Origin: Cryptomeria japonica | Taxonomy: Eukaryota; Streptophyta; Pinopsida; Cupressales; Cupressaceae | Length of the DNA stretch: 64,000 nt | Direction of reading: 5' to 3' | Assembly (NCBI RefSeq): GCF_030272615.1 | Contig: NC_081412.1 | Coordinates: forward strand, 546,848,202-546,912,201 | Shown here: one piece after another, positions 12,367 through 23,103 of the stretch | Position numbering within the stretch: the first letter of the stretch is position 1 | Layout of the letters: each line of letters starts with the position of its first letter | Translations under genes and position numbers: made by a program | Notes under the pieces: model-generated | The model's input: the letters and a program-made list of their open reading frames with translations, nothing else | The model's database searches: none | Told to the model about the DNA's origin: nothing

Positions 12367-13915
12367 ATACCTAGGAGTCTTCTAACTTTTTGTTCCTCTT
12401 CCTTGTTCTCCAGTTACTGTATAATTCTCTGATACTGCCGAAGTAACTGGTTCAACACTCTATTATGGTAAAGGTGCTACTAGTTTAGATATAATCATTT
12501 CCACTGCCATTTCCTTCTCATAAACTTTTATTTGAATTTTGTTCAGCTCATCTACTTTGACATTAGTACTCTCCCCAATTCTCTACAATCTCTTGTTATA
12601 ACATCTATATGTTTTTCTTTCATTAGAATAACCAAGAAATATTCCTTCATCACATCTAGGATCAATTTTACCAATGATATCATCTCTCCTGATATAACAT
12701 TTACTGCCAAAAATTTTAAAATACTTAACTATAGGTGTATTGCCAAACCATAATTCATAAGTTGTCTTACCGGTTTCTCTTTTCATATGTGCTATGTTGA
12801 ATGTATAAAATGCTCTTCTCACTGCTTTTCTCTAGTAGATATGAGGTATATTATCTTCCATCAACATTATTCTAGCAACATCCAAGATAGTTCTATTCTC
12901 CCTTTCCACAACTCCATTTTGGTGAGGTGTTTGGGGAGCAGAAAATTGTCTTCTTATACCATGCTTCTCACAAAAGTTATTAAACTCATGGGATGTGAAT
13001 TCTCCACCATGATCTGACCTGAAACATTTAATTTTCAATCCTATCCCAGTTTCCACTTTAGCCTTAAAGATTTTAAAGTGCTTAAATGCTTCAAATTTCT
13101 CTTTTAGAAAAGTAACCCACATTATTCTAGAATAATCATCAATGATTAGCATGAAATATCTATCACCTTGAAATTTTTTAACTCTAGCAGGGCCACACAA
13201 ACTAGTATGAATAAGATCAAGAACATCATTTGATTTATCTTGTATACTCCTAAAAGAGGTTCTGACCTGTTTACCCATTTGACATTCTTTACATACTAGA
13301 TTATAGGGCTTCATAATCTTAGGTATATCCCTAACTGCCTTAGTTGAATTGATTCTCACAATGCAATCAAAATTCACATGACATAGCCTTTTATGCCATA
13401 GCCAACTCTCATCAATCTGTGTAATCAAACATGTCTTCTCACCGGAGTTCAAATGAGATCTATTGATGATTTTGCATTTTCCATCCTTGAACTGTAATTG
13501 AAATCCCTTATCTACCAATTGTCTTACACTCAAAAGATTATGCCTTAAACCTTCAACATAATACACATTATCAATATTTTTCTTACCATCCAATGATATA
13601 GTTCCTTTTCCTTTGATAATACATGCTTTGTCATCTCCAAATCTAACTTGAACACCATCAAATTCTTGCAAAGATAGAAAATCCCCTTTATCTCTAGTCA
13701 TATGATGTGAACAACCACTGTCAATTACCCATTTATCCTTGTCTTCAATTTAGCAGCAAGTACCTTCTCTCCAGGTACATTCACTTGCAGTGCCAGATCA
13801 TCTTCCTTGATATCCAGGAACACCCATTCCTTCTCATTGCCAGAACCACTAGCAGAGTCTTCTATCGGTTCTGCTACCCCTATATTTTTTCTCATGCCTA
13901 AAGCCTCATAATCAG
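12367..13915 (-). pseudogene. Copia protease and integrase of element D
   Basis: The protease active site WVIDSGCSHHMT is read at about 13740-13695, just after a one-base frame break. Next come LRHNLLSVRQL and the integrase zinc-binding domain (WHKRLCHVNF, CKECQMGKQ). The catalytic core follows, with all three acidic positions visible: LIIDDYSR, FRSDHGGEF and NGVVERENRT. The frame 13701-12832 stays open for 289 codons. The segment 12822-12583 continues with the copia hallmark TTYELWFGNTP and GIFLGYS. The stretch 12582-12367 is the poorly conserved linker to RT. Upstream, 13915-13760 encodes the acidic spacer between gag and protease, cut by the foreign insertion. Confidence 0.9.
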
Positions 13916-15777
13916 CTAAAAACCAGCTATTGCTAATGTTTTAATGTTGAAAGTGTTGGTCACCTTTGTTCAAACTTTCAAGCACCCTCTTGGATATCCC
14001 CTACCTGTCAGTCACAAAGAAGTCATTGTTTTTTAAATTTTGTGAAAGATGGCATAAAATCCTTTTGCAAAGATAATCTTAACAACCTCTTCTCCAAAAT
14101 GACCAGTTTTTATGGCCAAACTCCATGTCAACTAAGAGATTTTAATTTTTTTATTTTTGGGTTACCCATATGCACAAACAATTAAATCTCAATTTTCATG
14201 TGTCATATGCAAAATATATTTCTGGGTTATTCTCTACTCAGCTCATTTATTCTACCATTAAAATTTCATAAGAAACAAAGCTCTCAGTAAAACGTTATGT
14301 AGGTTTTTCTAAGGCAGCCCTAAAGAACAATTGTCATTGAACTTGAACCCTGAACCTTTTCAAAGTTCAAAGTTTGGGTTCAAGTTCAAAGTTTGAATTC
14401 AACTAGAGCAGGCTTTGTAATTTTTGTTCATTGAACTTGAACTATTGAACCTTTTTGGTTTAAGCCCGCAGGTTCAAGTGTAAAGGTTCAAAAAAATCAA
14501 AGTTCAAATTTCAGGCTTTGTAATTTGTGGTCATTGAACTTGAACTATTGAACCTCGTAGGTTCAAGGTTCAAGGTTCGAAGTTTGCAAGTTCAAAATGT
14601 GGATTTTTTTGAGATAGAAAAATTAGTCTCGGTGCGGGGGGCATAAATTTTAATTGCATCGTTGGATTGGGCTAAATTTTTGACAGGTTTTAGAAAACCT
14701 AGTTTTCTAAATCCTCACTGGAGCGATTGGACAAATATTATCGCGTTCGAAAGTTATTGATCTCTGAGTATGGGTCTATACAAATTTATGAGAAAACTAT
14801 TATTATGAGAAGCTCATGGTGGAGACTTGGCTTTGAAATGGAGATATAAAAGAAATGACCACCTGTCAACACATAATTAGATGTGTTTAATTTACATTCT
14901 CTTCAAATATTTTTTCAGAAAGGAATGAAGGATAAAAGATTTGAAGCAAAATTAAAAAGAGTTATCGGAAGAAGATAGAAGATAAAGGAAAAGATTAATT
15001 AATAATCTTTTCAAGAATCGGTTATTGATAACTACAATTCTCAGCTATATATATGTAATGAAAGAAATGAGAAAAGGTTCTTCTTTTCTTTTCTTTCTCT
15101 TTCTGTCATAAAAAAAGAAGGGGCAGCATTGTTTTTTGGACTACACAGTTTTTTTTTTCAGAAGTGTTGAGTCTGTGAGCTCACATTTTTGGGCATTGAT
15201 AGAATGAAGAAGATTTTGTTGATCTATGGATTTGTCAATATTTTCTTTTTTATTAAAATGAGCTTTGTCTCTCTTGTAATTTCCTTTCATTTCCTTTTCT
15301 GTTACATCAAACTATGTATATGCATTTGATTCTGAAACTTTGATTTCAGAAATAATTTATATTTGGAAAGAAATCTGCAGTTAATTCTTTGTCTGGGTAT
15401 TCTGATCCCCTTTGTCCTTTGAGGCATGAGAGAGACTCGATCAAAGTCCAAAGAAATTTTATTTATTGGAAAGGGTATTTTCCTAGGTGTGGATAATTAA
15501 ACTGTGTTTTACTTATCTTCATTCACTTCATTATAAATCTACTATTTGCATATGTGTCATGGCTATGAGTAGATGTTAGTTGCCTTTATTGCTTTCCGGT
15601 TAAAAGCATATTCAGAAATTATACATTTTTATCCAACAAAGGGAGCTGTACCTTCATATCAAAATTCAGAGAGCACTTGCACTCACCATTGCAAGTGACT
15701 CAACTATTGGTTCTTGTTTTGTCTTTCAGTTTGGGCATTTGAGAGTTATTTTTAAAAGGTATTTAAGAAGGACAAAT
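13916..15777 (+). mobile_element. Unidentified insertion in element D, possibly a solo LTR
   Basis: Gag of D stops abruptly at 15778 and its downstream spacer resumes at about 13915, so roughly 1.86 kb was inserted. No coding region is visible. Plus-strand features look LTR-like: a TATA-like ctatatatatg near 15043, a pyrimidine-rich stretch at 15080-15110, and a 3' part (15410-15760) related to sequences at 19225-19510 and 21370-21570. Those share ggcatgag/gtgcatgag, ggttaaaag and ctcaact blocks. Exact ends and a target duplication could not be fixed. It may be a solo LTR or another non-coding transposon. Confidence 0.45.
14335..14600. repeat. Degenerate minisatellite, about 103-bp period
   Basis: The sequence caggctttgtaattt starts at 14409 and again at 14512, each followed by tcattgaacttgaactattg and then runs of ggttcaag. 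An earlier partial unit starts at about 14335. Each unit is full of short self-complementary words (gaacttgaac / gttcaagttc), so stem-loops are likely. Confidence 0.85.
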
Positions 15778-16827
15778 CTATTTACCAATAGGTTCATCAT
15801 CAGAATCAATAATGCCTTCCTCATCCGCTATGTAGCATGATTTGTCTCTATTTTTCTTGTACTTGTACTTGTCTTGATATCTAGGGTTAGGCTTAAATGA
15901 TCTTCTAACTCTTTCTTCAAATCTTGAATTCCTTTCAGGACATCTAGATGAAAAATGACCAGTCTTATTACATGCAAAATATTTAAAAGGTGCTTTTCCT
16001 TCATACTTACTTCCTGCCGGTCCTTTAGGTACTCTTCTAGAAAATAGTTCTTCAAGTTCCTCGAACTCATCATCTTCTCTCTTCATATCTTCAAATTCCT
16101 TTGCATATAAAGCTTTCCAATCTTGCTTACTGGTTGCAAATGTAGATGCATAAAAATCAGGTTCAATCTTCATAGCTCCAGAAGGTCCAAATTCTTCAAG
16201 ATCAAAAGAAGATAGTTTCCCAACCAAAGTACCTCTGTTGTCAGATGTATTAGCTATTGTTCTCAACTCATTAATACCAGTAGCCTTCATTTTGAAAGTT
16301 AGTAGTAAGGCTCTCAAAACTTTAGAAAAAATTTCATCTTCACTCATAGTTCCACCACAACATTGAATTCCCATAAGAATCTCATTTACCCTTTCCATGA
16401 ATGTAGTAATACTTTCATCTTCTTCCATCTTCAATTTTTCATATCTCACCTGATAACAATCAAGTTTAGCAATCTTCCCTATAGGGTCACCTTCATTAAG
16501 AGTATCCAACTTATCCCATATATCCTTTCCAAATGATTTGTTGGTTAATCCCATTATTTTCTGATCAGAAAGTGCACAAAAGAGGGCTTCTCCTTCTCTA
16601 CAATCATTCTCAAGCTCCTTGTCCAGGTTTTCCAGAGGAGGATTGCCAAATCCCAAATTATAAGGTGTGATACCATTCTGTGTGATCTCCCAAATCTCCT
16701 TACCAAGACATCTCAGATGAGTCTCCATCTGAATCTTCCATACTGTGTAATTTGTTCCATGAAGCCTCAAAATATCCCTTTGAAAGATAGCTCCAGAAGA
16801 AGTAGATGAACTTGAACTGTTAGTCAC
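15778..16827 (-). CDS. Copia Gag of element D
   Basis: A 349-codon frame, open from its Met to the insertion junction. The N-terminus has the copia Gag signature LHGTNYTVWKIQMETHL at about residues 22-38. It is followed by the mid-domain (WDKLDTLNEGD, ITTFMERVNEI, LRALLLTFKMK) and an acidic hinge. A CCHC zinc knuckle at about residues 281-296 has its first Cys replaced by Tyr (YFACNKTGHFSSRC). Gag forms the particle that packages element RNA. The start follows the LTR and primer site at the usual short distance. The C-terminal end is set by the foreign insertion at 15777, so the natural link to protease is lost. Confidence 0.9.
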   Translation of the reverse strand: MTNSSSSSTSSGAIFQRDILRLHGTNYTVWKIQMETHLRCLGKEIWEITQNGITPYNLGFGNPPLENLDKELENDCREGEALFCALSDQKIMGLTNKSFGKDIWDKLDTLNEGDPIGKIAKLDCYQVRYEKLKMEEDESITTFMERVNEILMGIQCCGGTMSEDEIFSKVLRALLLTFKMKATGINELRTIANTSDNRGTLVGKLSSFDLEEFGPSGAMKIEPDFYASTFATSKQDWKALYAKEFEDMKREDDEFEELEELFSRRVPKGPAGSKYEGKAPFKYFACNKTGHFSSRCPERNSRFEERVRRSFKPNPRYQDKYKYKKNRDKSCYIADEEGIIDSDDEPIGK

Positions 16828-16865
16828 CGTAGGATCTTCCTCAAGTTGTTAAGATTTCTATAAAG

Positions 16866-16888
16866 AGGACCAAATCTCTAATAACAAT
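16866..16888 (-). promoter_or_regulatory. Degenerate primer-binding site of element D
   Basis: On the minus strand the LTR end is followed by TTGTTATTAGAGATTTGG. This is a decayed form of the initiator-Met tRNA site (TGGTATCAGAGC) seen intact in the other copia-type elements here. The position next to the LTR supports the call. Confidence 0.6.
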
Positions 16889-17545
16889 TGTTAGATAGTT
16901 TAAATAACCAGAAGACAACTAAGAGGGGGGGGGGGTTAATTAGTTGTCATGGATTACTGGAAATATTAGCAATTTAAAACTTTAATACCATAATAGCAGT
17001 TAAACTAATTAAGCATAAATAATAATCACTGAATAAGAGCCAACCATGTACATGACACCAAGATTTATACGTGGAAAAATGTTAAAGGGAAAAACCACGG
17101 TGGGAAGCCTATCCATAGTCAGATAATACTTCTGAAATAAGTATGTGAATTACAGTTGAGGGGTCTGCACTTGTAGAATGCACTTGCAGGAAGGCCAACA
17201 GCCTAGAGCGCACTTCTCATCACAAAAAGGAGCCTCACTAACTACATAGAAATCCAAACTATAATCCAAAGAAGTGTTCAACTGCAAAAGATAGCATCTC
17301 CTATGCCTGAGTACAGTTCCAATTAAGCTCAATACTAGAGGACCGAATCCTCTTACATAAACCCAATTCGATCTCCAATGATCGACCAAATCCTCTACCT
17401 GAATGATATTACATTATTCTCACATTACAGTCCTTGACCATGACATCTAGCATAACCATGATGATCTACAATGAGATCTTGCATCTATATATACAAACTC
17501 TCGACCATAAACAATTAGGTCGACCACCAGATATTAAACTAATTA
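16889..17545 (-). repeat. 5' LTR of element D, truncated
   Basis: Direct repeat of 9141 to about 9790. Homology stops at about 17545 (actaatta versus accaatta) where AT-rich leader of element E begins, so the outer half of the LTR is deleted. Confidence 0.8.
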
Positions 17546-18033
17546 GGAAAATTTGAATTTGAAAATTGAATTCTGAGATTTGAAATTTGAAATTTGAATT
17601 TTGAAACTAATTAGACAATGCAAAATTTGGGTAAAAATGATTGTTGAATTAATTAAGAAAATTGATTTGTGATTTTGAAAATATAAATTCATAAAGAACA
17701 TGCAAGCCACTAGTAAATTTAAATATTAAAAATTAGGGTTTTGTGAAAATAAGCTCTTAAATTTTTTAAAGGAATTAGAAATTGGATCTAAGATTGTAAT
17801 TTTGAATTTGAATTACATTCACAATCAAATCTGAAATAACTAATCCAAAATTTAAACAACCCACAACTCTAATTTTAACTTTAAAATTAGAGTTTTGAAA
17901 TTAACCTCTAAATTTTTAAAATTCATTTGGAAATCAAACTTGTAAATGAAAATTTGAATCTTAAATTTTATAAACACTCAAATCTGAGAACATAATTCAA
18001 AATTAAAGGTGTGAGGATTCGAGCTCACCAAAA
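17546..18033 (-). other. Leader fragment of Tat-like element E with primer site
   Basis: AT-rich text of short words such as aaatttgaatttgaa, like the leader of K (44700-45690) in reverse. At its right end the minus strand reads TTTTGGTGAGCTCGAATCC immediately after the LTR. This parallels TTTTGGTGAACCCAACGTG after the K LTR and is the likely primer-binding site. No coding region is seen. Confidence 0.6.
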
Positions 18034-19189
18034 TGTAATGGGTAAAAATTTAGGGTTTCCACCATAAGAGAGATGAAAACAACTAAGTTGCCATTACATT
18101 AAAAAGAGGGGTGAATCCAATAGATTCAATAAAAAATCAGTAATGATAAGGACATAATACTAATCAGATTCAAAGGGGGGGAGTGAGTTTGTTTACCCTC
18201 TTTTGTGAGTTGAATTGTTGAAATTAGGGTGAAGTGCTGAAAATGAAGTTAAAAACATGGAAACAGTGCGCTACAATCATCAATTTGAGGCATGCACCTA
18301 AATCTGAGAAGTATATGCAAATTCAGATATGATCCCCGAAATAGCTCTAAAAACGTTAGGACTGGAATTCTCATTTCTTTGGTCCTCCTAACTTTTCGCA
18401 CACCAAAGAGGGCTGATTCATCTCTACAAATAATGCCTATTCTAAAGATTGCAACTTCGTATCTGTTTCTTGCACACAGAAAGAAATGAAAATAGGTGGG
18501 AATAGGGGCTTGCCTAAGTCAAACCCCGGTTTTGGAATTAACCATGAAATAGATTATTTAATTGTTGTAATTGAAGATTCTCATTTTGAGGGAAATGCTA
18601 AATAATGACTAAAAACAAAATGATATACCTCTATGTGATGTTTTGTTTGTCTCCACATAGGATTAGGGTTTCATGAAATCTTTGATAAAATATGATGTAA
18701 ATATCCATTTCACTGCTTGAATCTTGACTTTTTTGTACTGCTCCAAGGCTTGAAAGAAGACTAATTACTTGCTCAATTGCTTGAATTCTTGATCTCGTGT
18801 ATGTATTCCTATTGATGCATATCAAAATGAGAGGGGAAAGACTCCTTTTATACTTGTTCATCAAAAAACTTGCTAATTTATTGACATGAGCTGACACGGA
18901 GCTATAATTCTCACTCAATTTTGAAATAGGGAAAAGGGTTTGAAAGGGGTGCAAAATAGGGAGGACCAGAGCATGGGCGTTGGTCCTAATTAGGACTAGG
19001 GTGTGGTGCTCTAGTCCTACCCCATTTTGGGGCTAGGACAAGGTGCCTTGCTGATGAAAAGTAAAAAATGCAATCATACTTGAGTGATATGAGTAGAATG
19101 AGGTCCCAATCAAGCCTAGGGGTGCAAACACTAAAGTAGGGACCTAATGCAATCAAAATTGTACAAGGGTACAATTTTGGGATGCTACA
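18034..19189 (-). repeat. 5' LTR of Tat-like element E
   Basis: On the minus strand it starts TGTAGCATCCCAAAATTG at 19189 and ends CATTACA at 18034, beside the primer site. The K LTR starts TGTAGCATCCTAAAATTG and ends CTTTACA. Length is about 1,156 bp against 1,124 bp in K. Near 18960-19040 it holds paired gaccag / ggtcc and gtcctacc blocks, comparable to the GC-rich repeats in the K LTR. It is related to K but clearly diverged. Confidence 0.8.
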
Positions 19190-20061
19190 GGAAGAAATAC
19201 TTAGATTTTCAATCTTCTATACTAGCTCTTGTAATCTCCCTTGCACTTTGGTGCATGAGTGAGAATCATTTAGAAGATTCTTTTTTCATTTCTTATTTAA
19301 AATAGTTGAGTTTTATGTCTTTAAAAGATTTTTGGTTAAAAGTTCTACCTTTAATTTCTTTCTAGTTAAAATCATCTCCAGTTTATCATTCAATATAAAT
19401 GCTTAGAAGGTACCTACACCTTATAAATGAAGTAAAGAGTGGGTGTAGAAGGACATCACACCTATCTCAACTGTTTGAATGGTTTGTCACCTATTTGGGT
19501 GACATAATACAGAGCAAGGTGACAAAATCTATATGAAAACAAAGCCTAGATTATTATACTAATACTACATATGGAGCCACTAAAGAAGTGAAGTATGATG
19601 AAAATGTGTTGATCGAGCATGAGTATGTTTCAAAAGGGTTTCTGCACTCCATTAGTCTGAAATTCAATATCGAAGTAGCTATAGAGTGGCATTTATGTTT
19701 AATCTCACATTTTTGCCAAAATACTTTGTTTTACAGAAGATCATACTTCTCTTATCTGTTGAGGGGTTTATTTGAGAAACTTTAAGCACTTCCTAAGGTG
19801 GAGCCTCACGACCATGTTCTTTGTGTTCCTATTTTGACTTGCTCATTTTGATTTTGTGCCTAGTCTCCTCCAACCTCCTACTTTTGTTTTGACTCTATTT
19901 CTCTTTGGATAAGGCCTTTGGCCAAGTGTTTTGGATTCTTAGCATCCTGATTAGTGCATGTCCCCCTTTAGAGCTTTTTGTTGCCCCCATTGTTAAAATT
20001 TTGTTTTCTTGCCATAAGGTCTAAAATCTTGATTCATATGTCACCATTCACCCCAACACAT
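19190..20061. other. Non-coding DNA with a dispersed repeat fragment
   Basis: The block 19225-19510 resembles 15410-15760 and 21370-21570: a tgcatgag block, ggttaaaag, a tacaccttataa block and ctcaactg in the same order. It is probably an LTR fragment of an unidentified plus-strand family. No supportable gene is seen. The open frame at 19588-19785 has no recognisable features. Confidence 0.4.
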
Positions 20062-20380
20062 TTACTTAACATTTCTAATCCTTGTTTGCATTCCAGTTTT
20101 TGTCAAACCATTGTACCCAGTCGAAAAATTAATAAGTCTCAAACCTTTCCCTTCGGTTGAAAAGTTAGAGAAATTCCCGACTACCCGAGCATCCTTAAAG
20201 AATTCGTCTTTATTTTTTATCTTTGTAATACATAATTTATTATAGTCAGTCAATCGAGAAATATTAGAATTTGTGTACCCTTCAGTAGCATAGTTCGATA
20301 GTTCAAGATTTCTCCAACCACCTAGCTCAAAGAATTTCCACTCTTGAGATGCTATCTTTTTGTGAAATTGGCCAATTTAG
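20062..20380 (-). other. Unidentified coding-like island
   Basis: On the minus strand, from about 20370 to 20071, about 100 codons run without a stop although the flanks are full of stops. The 63-codon Met-started part is 20253-20062. Composition looks protein-like (QEWKFFELGGW, then DARVVGNFSNF, then LRLINFSTGYNGL) rather than low-complexity AT translation. I do not recognise the family. It could be a relic of an exon, of a transposon ORF, or chance. Confidence 0.3.
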
Positions 20381-21601
20381 TTCATTCATGACCAATGAGT
20401 GTAGATGATAGGAGAAATGTGTTAGCATAATTTTCAAGAGATGATGTAGTACCTTAGCCACCAAAATCAAATGCAGTTAATTTCTTGATCCTTAAAATGG
20501 CCACTATCTTTCTAACTTCTTTTTCATCCCAAACACATAATGACAAGAGCTATGAATTTTCTACATCATGAGAAAAGTTGTAGAGAAGAAAAGAAATAGA
20601 TTATAGTCAATTTACTTCTTTTCTGTTACCTCCTCTCTTTAAGGCGCTCTTTCTAGGAAAATTATTTTGATGGTCTTAAATATTCTTCCCATGGTCCTGT
20701 GTAATATATTTCACTCGAGCCTTTGTAATCTCACTTTCTGAACTCTGGTAATTCAATATTTTTCTGATTGTTTATTGTGCTTGAAATCCTATTTCTCTCT
20801 AATGCCACCAAGAGTAGAAGATGGCCTTGATGGTATGGAGACATGTTTCTTGGATATTTGGAGAAGAATGCATCATGGCCCTAGAAGAGTCATCTTTTTT
20901 TATAAAAAATCTTGATTAATTATATTCATAATGGTTGTACTCGAGAAGATATTACCTTGGGTGATAGTTATTAAAGCATGGCTATAAATTAGAATAAAAG
21001 AGAGAGCCTAGGGGTTTGGTTCAGTTCTATTCTTTTAAGGGTATCTTTGAGAGAATCATTTTTTTTTACTATTTTTTTGTGGTGTTAATACAAATACTAA
21101 AGGAGCAATTAAGGAAAAACCATTTGAATTGGTTTATGAGAATTATAAACTTTGCATTATGATTGTTGAATGGTTTATTCTTATTATTTGGAATGCACCT
21201 CTTTTCAGATAATTTCCTATTGTTTCTAGAAGTTATTAAAATTTTATATTTGGCATTTATTGTGACTGATTCATCTTTGAATGGATATTATAACAATAAT
21301 TTAATTAGAGGTTGTTGTGATCTGGTTGTTTATTATAGAATCTTTGTATTCTATCTTTCTTTAAATTTAGTTACTAATTATTGCATTTTAAGGCTTTATG
21401 GTTAAAAGATCTACCTTTCCTTTTCTTGTTGGTTTAAAGCATACATTGTTTTCATTTATTATTTTCTATTTGAAGGTAGTTGCACCTTGTAAAATAAGAA
21501 AATATGACATATCATTGTATCTGACTCAACTAGTGGCTTCAATTTCCATTTGTTTGAGTGTTAGAATATAGAGTTAACTAGAAAATTTGTTAACCAACAT
21601 A
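20381..21601 (+). other. Non-coding, LTR-like sequence
   Basis: Contains a TATA-like gctataaatta at about 20979. Its 3' part (21370-21570) belongs to the same dispersed repeat as 15410-15760 and 19225-19510. No coding region is supportable; the 80-codon frame at 21163-21405 is hydrophobic AT-rich translation. It may be an LTR of an unidentified family. Confidence 0.35.
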
Positions 21602-21859
21602 GATAGAGTGGGATAGGTTTGATTCAATTGGCACATTTAATAAAGTTTTAGGTAACTGTCATTTTAAACATCTTGCACATATTGAGGATCATTAGTCCAA
21701 TTGTGTTGATGATCATGAGGTCTATATCAAGGATTATTGTAGGTTAGACCTTGATCTATCTTCTCAGGCTAAAAATATGTGGGTCTTTGATGAAGTCAAG
21801 AAAAAAAATAGTGAGAATATGTTGCACCTACTATATAATCGAAAGAGAGTATTTGATAT
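21602..21859 (+). other. Unidentified coding-like island cut by element H
   Basis: The plus frame from about 21602 to 21859 reads about 85 codons with one stop. Composition is protein-like: WDRFDSIGTFNKVLGNC, then DYCRLDLDLSSQAKNMW, then FDEVKKKNSENMLHLL. It ends exactly where the H LTR begins, so H truncated it. I do not recognise it. Its continuation should lie beyond the 3' LTR of H, outside this window. Confidence 0.35.
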
Positions 21860-22264
21860 TGTTGGCATTATGTTGTCATTGATATCAACTGGTATGTATA
21901 GCATGTCACGAGTATGGATGTATATCAGTATGCAAGATGTTTATTGTGATGTGATAGTATGAGTGTTTTGCAATGATGGTGTCATGAAGATTACTAGATT
22001 GCATAGAGGACTATGTTACCGGTAAGGAGGAATAGGTAGTGGAATCAGATTGACAACAAAAATGGTAGGTTATTGTCGATTGGTAAATACGACCATAGCG
22101 ATGATCAAGTGAGCGGTACATATGAATAGAGAAGAACTAGATGGTGTGATTTTGCAGGAGTGTTGGAGATAGAAACATGCACCTATGTTCCAAACCGCAT
22201 CAATAGAGTCAATGTATTGAGCAAGTTATTACTAGTAAGGTGTGTCAACTATAAACAGGCCTAC
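21860..22264 (+). repeat. H 5' LTR, segment 1
   Basis: Begins TGTTGGCATTATGTTGTC, the usual copia opening here, and runs to the insertion point of the ORF1/ORF2 tandem element, where cctac precedes its first LTR. Confidence 0.65.
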
Positions 22265-23032
22265 TGTTGGCAAATGCACACTCCAATGAGACATTGTAGG
22301 TGATTGAAGGTTTTGTCATTGATGGCAACCTTACAATTTTATCACATCGGCACCAGCAAAGTTAGATTCTACACCGGCACATAGACCACCGGCACCAGTA
22401 GTGAAAGCAAGCATACTGGCATGGAAGACAACAAAAATTTTGTTTATTATTGTAAAATCATTGTAAGCTGACTTGGCAAATTGTAAAATGACTCATAAAT
22501 ATAAGAGATCATTGTAGGACAATTAAGTATGTATGGAAGAATGTAATTAGGCGAAATAAGGCAGACCTATTATGCAAATTATAGGTTAAGGGTCTATGTA
22601 TGAAGCAGAGCTATAAACCGGTACTGGATCTGGCATAGTAGATGCTATTTTGAAGTAGTACAAGACATTGGATTTATATAATCCATTTTGTAAGTCAGTG
22701 AGACTTCCCATTTTGAGCAATGAGCTCTAGGCACTTGGCCTTCCTGCATGTGCAGGCCCCTCTTGCAGTAGTAATATTCTCTTATTGGCCAGTAAGTGAA
22801 TATTGTGGGTCACAAATCCCACCGAGGTTTTTCCCACACCGGGTTTCCTCATTAAACTACTGTGTTATGATGTGTTTTTCATGTGGTTGTTGTTATCTCT
22901 GTTCATTGCATTATTTCTTGTTTACCGGTATACAGTATTAATATGCTTTATATGTTTTAAGTCATGAAAATATTATAACCGGTTAGATACTGATTCACCC
23001 CGTCCCTCTCAGTATCTATGGGAATCCTAACA
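22265..23032 (+). repeat. LTR 1 of the tandem element
   Basis: TG to CA, 768 bp. Starts TGTTGGCAAATGCACAC and ends GGAATCCTAACA. It lacks about 38 bp present in LTRs 2 and 3 near position 80 of the LTR. Its TATA-like box (catatatataag in LTR 2) has drifted to cataaatataag at about 22495. Confidence 0.95.
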
Positions 23033-23034
23033 AT

Positions 23035-23046
23035 TGGTATCAGAGC
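23035..23046 (+). promoter_or_regulatory. Primer-binding site, copy 1
   Basis: TGGTATCAGAGC two bases after LTR 1. This is the initiator-methionine tRNA site typical of plant copia elements. The same site lies at 28768-28779 after LTR 2. Confidence 0.9.
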
Positions 23047-23103
23047 TTGGTCCTCTATTTTCAGAAGCCTAACATCTTGAGGAAGATCTTGACACCGATA
23101 GAG

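Larger units (their letters stand above)
9141..17545 (-). mobile_element. Ty1/copia element D (minus strand, 5' LTR truncated)
   Basis: Order on the minus strand: partial 5' LTR (17545-16889), degraded iMet-type primer site, gag, a large foreign insertion, protease, integrase, RT, RNase H, polypurine tracts, and 3' LTR (10340-9141). Integrase before RT identifies Ty1/copia. The outer part of the 5' LTR, more than 500 bp judging by the 3' LTR, is missing, and leader DNA of element E follows directly, so no target duplication can be read. The coding part has many stops and shifts, so this is a dead copy. Confidence 0.85.

Noticed and set aside
14335-14600. CRISPR-like array
   Set aside because: Units are about 103 bp, degenerate and contiguous without unique spacers. 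This is a plant minisatellite.
18011-18033. tRNA-like 3' end (gattcgagctcacca)
   Set aside because: No cloverleaf upstream. It is explained as the complement of the primer-binding site of element E.
20640-21600. Possible plant host gene with introns
   Set aside because: TATA-like and pyrimidine-rich signals exist, but no exon chain, and the sequence resembles the dispersed repeat seen at 15410 and 19225.
22720-22941. 73-codon frame repeated at 28453-28674 and 34189-34410
   Set aside because: It lies inside the three copies of one LTR. Repetition reflects the LTR, not a conserved protein, and the flanking promoter and primer-site signals overlap it.
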